Shown in pieces: positions 55,403-64,000 of a DNA stretch of 64,000 bases. The notes under the pieces were generated by a model. It was not told the origin of the DNA. It did not search any database and saw only the letters and a program-made list of their open reading frames with translations. The stretch's first letter is position 1. Every line of letters begins with the position of its first letter. The DNA comes from Aphrocallistes beatrix. Its lineage: Eukaryota; Porifera; Hexactinellida; Sceptrulophora; Aphrocallistidae. The DNA lies in contig OY725498.1 of the NCBI GenBank assembly GCA_963281255.1, positions 2,542,001 through 2,606,000 on the forward strand, in the 5' to 3' direction. The position numbers and the translations under genes are program-made.

Positions 55403-56487
55403 GCTTTTGGCATAGCCTACTATAATAAGGCCTCAGAGTAATTTGCGAATTTGGCACTAGGGATGCAGTAGAAGATGGTTGAAGAAATACATGAGCTGCC
55501 TTAAATCATTAACAAAGCACAATAGAGCATAGGAATGTATTACCAGCATATATAAATATGGTATCAAAGCACCCATATCCGTTGTTAAAATTTAGATTAG
55601 TCATTAAATGATTGCGCAACAGGGTATATTTGGGTCAAATTTAGTGATTTTCAGAGGTCGTTTAAGGGCACTTCTAAGTGTTTGTATTATAAAGTTTTTC
55701 GCATAGAACCGATAAGTGAATGTGTTAATACGAAAAATTTGGAATTATTTCATGGAATGTTCTTACATTCCAGTGTTGCTATGGAAACGTGTTTTGGTCA
55801 GTTGGGCTATATCCTGAAAACAGCGATAGCTAGGCATTCAAATTTAATCCCATTTGATAGCAAATAGGCTACTTCCTATTAAGCTATAATACAATTTCTA
55901 TGTCTTAATTCAATAATTTACGAGTTATTAGACAATTTATCATATTGGTCACAATTTGTAATTTGTCGAATATCTCGTAAACCATTGAATTTAAACAGAA
56001 ATTGTATTATAGCTAAATAGGAAGTAGCCTATTTGCTATCAAATGGGATAAAATTTGAATGTCTAGTAGCTATCGCAGTTTTCAAGATATAGCCCCAACT
56101 GACCAAAACACGTTTCCATAGCAACACTGGAATGTAAGAACATTTCAGGAAATAATTCCAAATTTTTCGTATTAATACATTCACTTCTCAGTTCTATGCG
56201 AAAAACCTTATAATAAAACACTTAGAAGTGCCCTTAAACGGACTCTGAAAATCACTAATTTTGACCCAAATATAACTTGTTGCGCAATCATTTGATGACT
56301 AATCTAAATTTAACAACGGATATGGGTGCTTTGACACCATATTTATATATGCTGGTAATACATTCCTAAGCTCTATTGTGCTTTGTTAATGATTTAAGGC
56401 AGCTCATGTATTTCTTCATCCATCTGCTACCGCATCCCTGGTTAAGTTACTCTTAGGCCTTATATATTGTAGGCTATGGTTTTGGCA
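55403..56487. repeat. 1.1-kb near-perfect palindrome
   Basis: From GCTTTTGGCATAGCCTAC at the left to GTAGGCTATGGTTTTGGC at the right, the sequence is self-complementary over arms of ~520 bp, with a short centre at about 55945. The arms differ by scattered single bases. Landmark pairs: CCAGTGTTGCTATGGAAACG / CGTTTCCATAGCAACACTGG, and TCATTAACAAAGCACAAT / ATTGTGCTTTGTTAATGA. No ORF of note. A single arm exists at 10318-10800, so it is a mobile foldback rather than a local accident. Confidence 0.9.
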
Positions 56488-56570
56488 AATTTTAAAATGA
56501 TGTAAAATTTATAATATTACATTTTTGAATTAATTTTCATAGTCACTAACTTGTTTTAACATCCGTTTAA

Positions 56571-58689
56571 GGATACCGCCCTCGAAAAACATCGCAAAAC
56601 ATAAAAAAAAATTGTGGAATTTTTTAGTGTCAATTCCATCGGATTATTGAGTAGTCTACCATCTAATCGTACTTGTTGGACGGTATTTATTTTGATATTG
56701 TAGAACTGGGCACCTAAAGCTCAGGCGTACTAAAAATCGGAAAGTTATTCGTGATTTTGCGGCGCATTCATCAATTATTTTCTAACTTATCTGATATTTT
56801 TTCAATTATACGAACCTCAAAATGGTTTTGGCCCCTTTAAATACAGTAGAACTCGGTTAGTACGTACCCCTCCGGGAAGCGGAAAAAAGTACGTACTATC
56901 CGTAAGTACGTACTAACCGAGTTGATATTACATAGGAATCTATATAATAAATGAATTTTGGTTCAGAGAAATGAGTACGTACTAAGCCGAAGTACGTCTT
57001 ATCCAGAGTACGTACTAACCGAGTTCTACTGTATTATAAAACAGATGAATTTAGAAAAAGAGGCACCTGAAATCCAATCGAAAATATCTTTATGAGGGAC
57101 TTCATTTCTAAAATGCTCGGGAAATGGCCGTTGTGATATTAGCTATTGTGTATAGAAAAAAATTCTGAACAGTTAAAAAAAAAGTTTGTTCAGATCGGAC
57201 AATTAGTTCGTAAGTTATAGTATATTGTAGGTAAAGTTCGGACATCAAACCACTCTATGGCCCCCAAAGTGCTCGATGTCAATGCTTAAAAACTATTGAA
57301 GATATATAATCTATAATAATCTTAAATGAAAGGATATATATGATAATATATAGGTTCCTCAAACATCTCTTTGTCAAAAAGTAAATATTTCTTGAATAAT
57401 CATCGTTTTTGTTGTTATACAAATTCTATGGAGAACTTTGAATATATTAGAAAATGGTGAATCTTGTCATGAAATAAGTTCCCAAAAGTAGCTATTATAC
57501 TCAAAAAACAATGCAATAGTCACTAGCAATGTATACAGAAACTTTGAAGCACTCAACAAGATTATTTTGGAAGTTCAAAGCATTTATCTCCAAATTTCGG
57601 TCAAAGCCCCCCATTTATGGTCCAAAAACAGATTCCTCCATATCTCGGGAAATATACACCAAAATTCTTAGCTCTCAATTCCTAATATACTTTTCAAGAC
57701 GGTATATATCTGATTCTTAAATAATAAATGTACTACATGGAATGGAATGCTAAGTTTCAAATTTTTATCACGTGATGACGTAGCATTTTTCGAAAATCCT
57801 AACTTGAAAACTAAAAGTCGTAGACTCTCGCTCTAACTTCCTAATATACTTTTTGGTAGCTCTTTACTCATTCTAAACCGATGAATTATACATTGTACTG
57901 CTAGGAATATGATTTACATTCCCTAATTGGTTCAAAATATTCGGGGTTAGGGGCCTCAAGGTAATTTGTGAATTTTCAGTATAATTTTGCTATTTTCACC
58001 AAAATCTGTTGAAATACATCTAATTCATTAGTATACACGCGATTAAATGTCCATGGATGCTTTTATTTTTCGTTAATAGCTCATTTTACATCGTTCTTAC
58101 CATCAAAACTTCAAATCCTTATATCTCGGGATTTTAAAATTCCAAAATTGACCGTCTTTCAAAAATTTTAACTCAAAATTGCTTTGAGATAGAGGTTTGA
58201 AAATTTCAGGAGTTGTTCCATATCATTAGGCGATGAGCGTAGGACCACTCAATTTTTGATATTTTATAAATTTTTGATTTTATTGCTGATTTGCAAAGAA
58301 AATCGGGCTTTTTTCGCCGTTTTTTGGCCCTTTTTATTCGGACACCGATAAAATTTACAATTTTTAAAATTTTAACTTTCTTTTGGTCCTATGAAGTGGC
58401 AAATATGATAGACTATCTATGAATAAATTTTCGAAGCATTTGATCCAAACATGTGCTTTAAAAAAATCACAGAGTGGAGGAGGGCTTACCATTAAGATGT
58501 GCTAGGGAAAAACGAAAAAAACCGACTTTGAGACGCTGTAATTCAAAAACTAGAAATGTGAACCAAAAACTGTTTGGCATGTCTCAATATTTTTTAATTG
58601 CACTACCTGCCCACGCTTAACATCTTATATATCTCTATTCTTGATATATGCTGTAAGCCAAACCTATGGATTTTTCACGGGCGGTATCC
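56571..58689. mobile_element. P1 TTAA-site element, full length
   Basis: Ends GGATACCGCCCTCGAAAAAC and GGATTTTTCACGGGCGGTATCC share the inverted GGATACCGCCC core, and TTAA lies on both sides (56567-56570, 58690-58693). The 2119-bp body, 188 bp of it a later MITE, has no transposase. TTAA duplication is typical of piggyBac-type transposition, though the TIR is not one I recognise. Confidence 0.85.
56844..57031. mobile_element. pogo-like MITE (CAGTAGAACTCGGTTAGTACG)
   Basis: Both ends read CAGTAGAACTCGGTTAGTAC outward-in, flanked by TA (56842-56843, 57032-57033). The P1 copy at 48376-49484 has the unoccupied site with a single TA. Relatives are at 61476-61653. Confidence 0.88.
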
Positions 58690-59064
58690 TTAAATTGAAT
58701 TCAAATTCGAATTTTCCACATTCAAATTATCCACTTTATAAGTTTTCAACTTAATTACTCTTCTTCAAGATTAAGTATTTTCAGCATTTGCTTTCCTATG
58801 CCACATGTCGCGAGTGATCACCATTGTATATGGTGGCATTGGTGGTATGAGGTGGCACAGTTTGAAAAATTTTAGCCTTGTGAGAGTGTAAACAAGTTGA
58901 ATGATTAAAAAGTGAGTAATTCGAATATGGAGAATTCGAATTTGAAGTTAAATTAAGCGTATCTCTTACCAATCAAATACCTTGACTCGCTAAATGAATC
59001 AGTATTATAACTATTTGTATGGGGAATTATGGGGAATACGAATACTTTTGTTCAGGCAGTGTAT
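58690..59064. mobile_element. T1 MITE right portion
   Basis: After the P1 end it follows T1 to CGAATACTTTTGTTCAGGCAGTG and TA. It includes the GCGAGTCAAGG complement that gives the empty site for the Harbinger at 35590-37447. Confidence 0.65.
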
Positions 59065-59067
59065 ATA

Positions 59068-59099
59068 TCCTCACTATTAAAACTCGATTATTGTTTGTT

Positions 59100-59136
<37 letters not shown>

Positions 59137-59626
59137 AACGAATTGATTGAAGAAACTGCCTGGCACAGAAAGCTGATTTTCGGCATGTGGGAGTCTTTTG
59201 GCTATGGCTCCACTAAGTTCTGAGCTCAGAGCAAAATGACGACTCATCATGGAATTATGACGTCATTGTCGCATTTTTAAAAGTTAAGCAACACAGTTAT
59301 TCGGGCATAACTCAGCCATTATAGGAGATAAAAGGCTGAAATTTTAATAGAATATGTATACTAACATCTCTCACATATGATGTAACTATCATCAAAAAAT
59401 AATGACTCATCACTTTGTTAAGACGTCATCATTACGCATCAAAAATTTTAAATTTGACAAATTTGGTGATTTCTCGAGTGATATCGATTTTAAAACTAAG
59501 TTGGACACTTTAGAGATGATATCTCCCTTATAATTAACCAATATCACCTCCATGCCACCGAAGGGAGCCTGCGGAGTACACAAAGTGTCCGCCAGCCGCG
59601 CAACGTAAGCAAGCGAAGCGCGCCTG
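59068..59626 (+). mobile_element. Helitron-like element copy
   Basis: Starts TCCTCACTATTAAAACTCGA after A, contains a long TA tract, the standard body, and ends AGCGAAGCGCGCCTG, a variant of the CTTG end. Confidence 0.78.
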
Positions 59627-60135
59627 TGTATATATATATATATGTAACGAAATGATTGAAGAAACTGCCGGGCACAGAAAGCTAATATTTGGCATGTGGG
59701 AGTCTTTTGGCTATGACTCCACTAAGTTCTGAGCTCAGAGCAAAATGACGACTCATCATGGAATTATGACGTCATTGTCGCATTTTTAAAAGTTAAGCAA
59801 CACAGTTATTCGGGCATAACTCAGCCATTATAGGAGATAAAAGGCTGGAATTTTAATAGAATCTGTATACTAACATATCTCACATATGATGCAACTATCA
59901 TCAAAAAATGATGACTCATCATTTTGTTATGACGTCATCATTACTCATCAAAATTTTAAAAATTGACAAATTTGGTGATTTTTGAGTGATATCGATTTTA
60001 TAACTAAGATGGACATATTTAGAGATTATATCTCCCTTATAATTAACCAGTCTCACCTACAGGCGACCGAAGGGAGCCTCCGGCGGAGACGAAGTGTCCG
60101 CCAGCCGCGCAGCGCAAGCAAGCGAAGCGCGCTTG
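59627..60135 (+). mobile_element. Helitron-like element copy, 5' tip missing
   Basis: Begins in a TA tract directly after the preceding copy, continues TGTAACGAAATGATTGAAG through an almost identical body, and ends GAAGCGCGCTTG at 60135. Confidence 0.75.
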
Positions 60136-60339
60136 TAGATTATTATAACAGTAGGACATACGTATTTTGAGATGTTATCTCACTTATAATTAACCAATGT
60201 GACCCCAGGCGACCGAAGGGAGCCTCCGGCCGACACAAAGTATCATCTAGCCGTGTAGCGCAAGCAAGCGATGCGCGCTTGTATATATATATATATATAC
60301 ACACATACACAAACATTAATCGAGCTTTAATAGTAAGGA
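60136..60339. mobile_element. Helitron-like 3' fragment joined to an inverted 5' end
   Basis: 60136-60281 is the last ~145 bases of a plus-strand copy (GACCCCAGGCGACCGAAGGG to GATGCGCGCTTG). 60282-60339 is a TA/CA tract plus CATTAATCGAGCTTTAATAG and TAAGGA, the 5' end in the opposite orientation. The same arrangement occurs at 34690-34749. Confidence 0.65.
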
Positions 60340-60639
60340 TTGATCATTATTAAAAATTAAAGATTATCACAAGCAGATGCAATCCATTATCAGAGATAAA
60401 GGTAGTTTCTCACGCTCCAATCAATCTGATTCAAGGAATCAGCAAATGAATTTGTTAAGTGAGTTTAGAATGTCTGTAACTACTGCCAAGTTATTGTGGA
60501 AATGACTATTTAACAATGGCTACCAGTCAATTGAGTTTGGAATGTCCATAACTACATTTTTAATATTGAGAAATATAAATGCTTGGCATTGGATAAAGTA
60601 ATTGTAGTAATGTAATTTTAGCTTCATTTAACTATGCAA

Positions 60640-61290
60640 TTGTATGAAGTAGATTTTTGTAAGCATATAATGTTGAAGCTGCCCGACTATACTTGCGATC
60701 ACCATCACACTTCCAACTGCAGCAAATTTTTTTGGGGAGTCAGACCAACTCCCCAAATCTAAGCAACCTTTAACCCGGGGTGATATTGAAGAGATGATAA
60801 GTTTGTTAGTTAATTCTTCCCAGGATTTTGATAAAAGTACCCACCTCCGAGCAGCTGATAAATACAGCTTCTTTCGATTTGGGGATATTGTCGAGCTGCA
60901 TACGAAAGGTGGGGAGTTTTGAGGAGGAGATAAAGCGCGCGGATTAGTAGTTGCCAAGGAAGATGTTTACGAGACCCTCTGCAAAGCAAACGACAAGATC
61001 TGACATGCAGGGAAGTTTAGATTGCGTTGCAATTTGTAGAAGCAAAAAAATGCACATTACTCCATCGATCTTGGAACTATTTTTACGACTCTGCCATATA
61101 TGCTAGGAGAAAATGGCGATGGTGACTACGAAAAGAATTGTCCACAGGCCAATCATTCCTCCAACTGTTGGCCACCGTGTACATTCTGTACTGATAGATT
61201 TACGAATGCAGGAGGATAACAGGTGCGAATACATCCAAGCAAATTTAATTGTGTTGAGAGCGCTTAAAATCAAATCAGCTGTAGAGGTAT
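60640..61290 (+). pseudogene. Integrase-type fossil (KRBA2/SCAND3/Ginger-like)
   Basis: Plus-strand remnants read TRGDIEEMISLLVNSSQDFD, FFRFGDIVELHTKGGEF, ARGLVVAKEDVYETLCKAND and RIVHRPIIPPTVGHRVHSVL, then LIVLRALKIKSAVEV. This order (an N-terminal domain, an H2C2-like region, then the start of the catalytic core with a LRPLK..AAEV-type motif) fits the integrase found in animal KRBA2/SCAND3-type genes and related transposons. It is broken and stops at the inverted repeat that follows. Confidence 0.5.
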
Positions 61291-61803
61291 GAGAAATATT
61301 CTGCACGAATATGGTCATGTGACCCCTCAAATTTCTCCAAATTTAATACTTAATACGAATATCAACATTAATGAGTATGTTATGGCTGGTCCAACTGAGA
61401 TTGGCAGGGATGGGCATTTACAGTATGTCCTAAAATTATTGGCAATAAACTTTAACTTTGTGTTATACTATCTATAGTAGAACTCGATTAGCACGTACTC
61501 GGAAAATACGTACTTCGGTTTAGTACGTACTCATTTCTCTGAACCAAAATCCATCCATAATATACATTTATATGCAGTATAAACTCGGTTAGTACGTACC
61601 TACGAATAGTACTTACAAATAATTCCCTCCCGAAAGGATACGTCTTATGACTGTAAATGCCCATGGCTGCCAATCTTGGTTGGACCAGCCATTACATACT
61701 CAATTTTTATGTTGATATTGGTTTTAATTTGATATTTGTATTCAGCATTAAATTTGGAGAAATTTGAGGGGTCACATGACAATATTCGAGCAGAATATTT
61801 TAC
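61287..61803. repeat. Inverted repeat holding pogo-like MITE copies
   Basis: 61287-61425 (GTCATGTGACCCCTCAAATTT, GGGCATTTACAGT) is complementary to 61650-61803. Between them, 61476-61653 contains one or two eroded copies of the CAGTAGAACTCGGTTAGTACG MITE. Confidence 0.7.
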
Positions 61804-62386
61804 TTGACGATGCAGGAATGTGCAACATTCCAATGTCAAACCTCCTAGTAACCCCATCGAGTGACGCCTTGTTTTGCTCCCCTATACTCCATGAGTTCAA
61901 ATAAACATAAATCAACACTCTACATTATCATTTAGCAGGATTTCCTGAAGGGGAATTGTCCGATTCATTCAGGCACCCCTAAATATTTAAGCTTGCATAA
62001 AAAAAACTGCCCAACATGCCAAAGTGGCATGTGCTCAATTTTGGTTAAGGAAACCCCAAGAACTCAAAACTACCAAAAATTTCATACTTGATTACTGAAC
62101 ACCCTGCCCCTCATAGCAGAGAAAGTGACAACTGAATCAAACCATGCTCCTTATAACAGAGCAAGTGACAACTGAATCGCACCATACCCCTCATAACATA
62201 ACAACTGTTAATCATAATATTTACTACAATAACGCTTATAACGCAATAAGATTAAATAAAGATACTATATATATTGACCCATAATGCACTATGATCCCGT
62301 CAATTTTAGGTTAACTCAACTATTTGGCACTGCCAATATATTCCAAAATCTTGACAATTTACACTTTGGTCCATGACATATACACT
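61804..62386. repeat. Intergenic with a 40-bp tandem repeat
   Basis: At 62106-62207 the unit CCCCTCATAGCAGAG with AAGTGACAACTGAATC and ACCAT is repeated about 2.6 times. The rest shows no gene. Confidence 0.6.
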
Positions 62387-62930
62387 AATTGGAAAAAGTA
62401 TTTTAACCCTTAAACAATCACATATTTATAGTACTATTTGACTTTATTGATGATGAAAAATACTTCTAAACAGTAAAATATACAACTGATCGGATTTCAT
62501 ATTCGAAAACTAAGCATTCGAATTAGTCATAGAAAAAGATTTCAAATCTATTCATTCCCAAAGTTTTAAAATTCTGAATAATTACCACTGCGAGTCACAT
62601 ATTACAAATTAACCACTATACATGGTGGTAGTGGCAACGCGAGAGTGGGGCCTGGTGGGGCCTGTGGCTCACCTGAAATTCCTGTGCCAAACCCGTCCCT
62701 CACCTGTGCCTCTCCTGGGTAGAGCGCTAGCGCTGCCTTTGCATGATGGTGTCCAATTACCTCTGTGGGTTGATAATTTTATTTTCGGGGAGATCAACTT
62801 ATTAGAAATCTTCAACTATTACAATAATTCTAATTTGTAGATTTCAAGACTGGAAGCAAAATATTAGTATCTCCTAGAGTTTGAATGCATTCTCCTTTAT
62901 CTAAATATTCTATTTAAACTATTTGTACCT
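62387..62930. mobile_element. T1-like MITE copy with a GC-rich insert
   Basis: Starts ACACTAATTGGAAAAAGTAT and follows T1 (CTTCTAAACAGTAAAATATAC, later GGTTGATAATTTTATTTTCG). A GC-rich block (62640-62750) with tRNA-like words interrupts it. The right end is lost. Confidence 0.5.
62656..62750 (+). repeat. tRNA-Ala-like (SINE head?) fragment
   Basis: GGGGCCTGTGGCTCA and, about 55 bases on, GGGTAGAGCGCTAGC and CTTTGCATGATGG resemble the 5' half and anticodon arm (TGC) of tRNA-Ala with an insert in the D region. No T arm or acceptor return is found, so it is not a functional tRNA. Confidence 0.3.
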
Positions 62931-63218
62931 GTTCCTCCACTAAATGGCCTTAAGGAACTTCTATAGTATCTATTTCGTTCAGATTTACCCCAGCAACTCC
63001 ATTGAACGTTTTGAGATATATCTTAGTAAGTACAGAAATATTATAATATATAAAATTTTATGGAGAAATTCTTCAGAAAATATTGACGAGTTTGTGAGGC
63101 TCGAAATTTGAAAATTTTTAATATCAAAAATCATCTATTAAAGCTAGTGCATTGTTGTGAAAATTGACTTTTGAAAGAATTAATGTTTTTTCCACTTCTA
63201 AGATTATTTATTAAATAA

Positions 63219-63666
63219 CGCGCTTCGTTTGCTTGCGCTGCGCGGCTAGCAGACACTTTGTGTCCGCCAGAGGCGCCCTGCGAGCGCCTGGGGTAACATT
63301 GATTAATTATAAGAGGGATAACATCTCTAAATACGTCTGTCCTACTGTTATAATCAATATCGCACGAAAAATCACCAAATTTGTCAATTTTTAAAATTAT
63401 CATGCATAATGATGACAACATGACAGGGTGATGAGTCATCCTTTTTAGATGATAGTCATATGTAAGGAATATTGATATGCACATTCTATTAAAATATCAG
63501 CCTTCTAACACCTAAAATGGTTGAGTTATAGTCGAAAAACTGGAATTTAAAGGTATAAAAATGGTGACAATGACGTCATAATTACATGATGAGTCGACAT
63601 TTTCGTCTGAGCTCAGAACTTAGTGGAGCCATAGCCAAAAGACTCCAACATGCCAAAAATCAAAAA

Positions 63667-63726
<60 letters not shown>

Positions 63727-63748
63727 TAATCGATTTTTAATAGTAAGG
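63219..63748 (-). mobile_element. Helitron-like copy with a (CA)n tract
   Basis: Begins CGCGCTTCGTTTGCTTGCGC, has the standard body, a (CA)28-type tract at 63668-63724 where other copies have TA, and ends ATTAATCGATTTTTAATAGT with AAGG. P1 text resumes at ~63760. Confidence 0.75.
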
Positions 63749-63749
63749 T

Positions 63750-64000
63750 GATTATTTGGGACGCACTTTTTAATATATTTTGATAGTGTTCTGCCCTTGA
63801 ACCTTTCAGATTCGGGCAAAAACTCCCATTTAGGGTTCAAAAAGAGATTTCGCTCTATATCTGTAAATATAAGCCCAAATTCTTAGTTCTCACTTCCTAA
63901 TATACTTTTTATGAGGGGACATATATGATTCATTGATAATAATTGGACTACATCCCATGGAATGTCAAGTTTTAGATTTTTGTCACATGATGATGTAGCA
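63750..64000 (+). mobile_element. P1 fragment at the window edge
   Basis: Text such as CTTCCTAATATACTTTTTATG, CCATGGAATGTCAAGTTTTA and CACATGATGATGTAGCA is collinear with about 57545-57785 of the full P1. The Helitron-like copy just before it probably inserted into this P1. Confidence 0.6.

Noticed and set aside
62656-62750. Functional tRNA-Ala gene
   Set aside because: The D region is split by ~55 bases and no T arm or acceptor 3' strand is found.

Overview
This is a window of an AT-rich animal nuclear genome, almost certainly an invertebrate. Genes are sparse and probably spliced, and the rest is a dense graveyard of DNA transposons, many sitting inside one another. The evidence for an animal is a BRE1-type (RNF20/40) histone H2B ubiquitin ligase, a CR1/L2-like LINE end, and the mix of mariner/Tc1, hAT, Harbinger, Mutator-like, Ginger, TTAA-site and Helitron-like elements. 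I cannot name the species from the sequence. No prokaryotic signal is present.

Layout. 180-7514 is a Ginger-type DNA transposon (TIR starting TGTTGCG, 4-bp duplication GACC). It contains a 2.2-kb hAT element, which in turn contains a Helitron-like copy. 8.1-11.6 kb holds a hAT MITE, an eroded LRR/NLR-like gene, another integrase fragment, one arm of a dispersed palindrome and an internally deleted mariner. 13.86-20.82 kb is a 7-kb unit with a Mutator-like transposase (DDE plus a C-terminal PHD-like finger) and an unrecognised 169-residue ORF; a shortened second copy lies at 51.5-55.4 kb. 22.3-24.6 kb is a second Ginger fossil, and 24.9-26.0 kb a LINE 3' end interrupted by a MITE. 27.2-29.8 kb is the only confident host gene, an uninterrupted BRE1 reading frame on the minus strand. 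30.7-34.7 kb has two broken Tc1/mariner transposases and pieces of TTAA-site elements.

34.7-49.5 kb and 55.4-64 kb are nested mosaics of a few families: a Helitron-like family of about 520 bp (5' TC, internal TA microsatellite, GC-rich 3' hairpin ending CTTG), two TTAA-target families here called P1 (TIR GGATACCGCCC) and P2 (TIR GGTTGGCCTTTCC), and a Tc1-like MITE family here called T1 (TIR CACTGCCTGGACAAAAGTAT). A Harbinger element carries an orphan MYB-like gene. Several near-perfect palindromes occur, the largest about 1.1 kb. Homologous copies give in-window empty sites that confirm target duplications, or their absence for the Helitron-like family.

What stands out most: the Mutator-like pair (in-frame TAA shared by both copies, catalytic Glu changed to Lys in the deleted copy, unknown second ORF); the Helitron-like family and its use of its own TA tract as an insertion target; the intronless BRE1; and the multi-level nests that allow relative dating.
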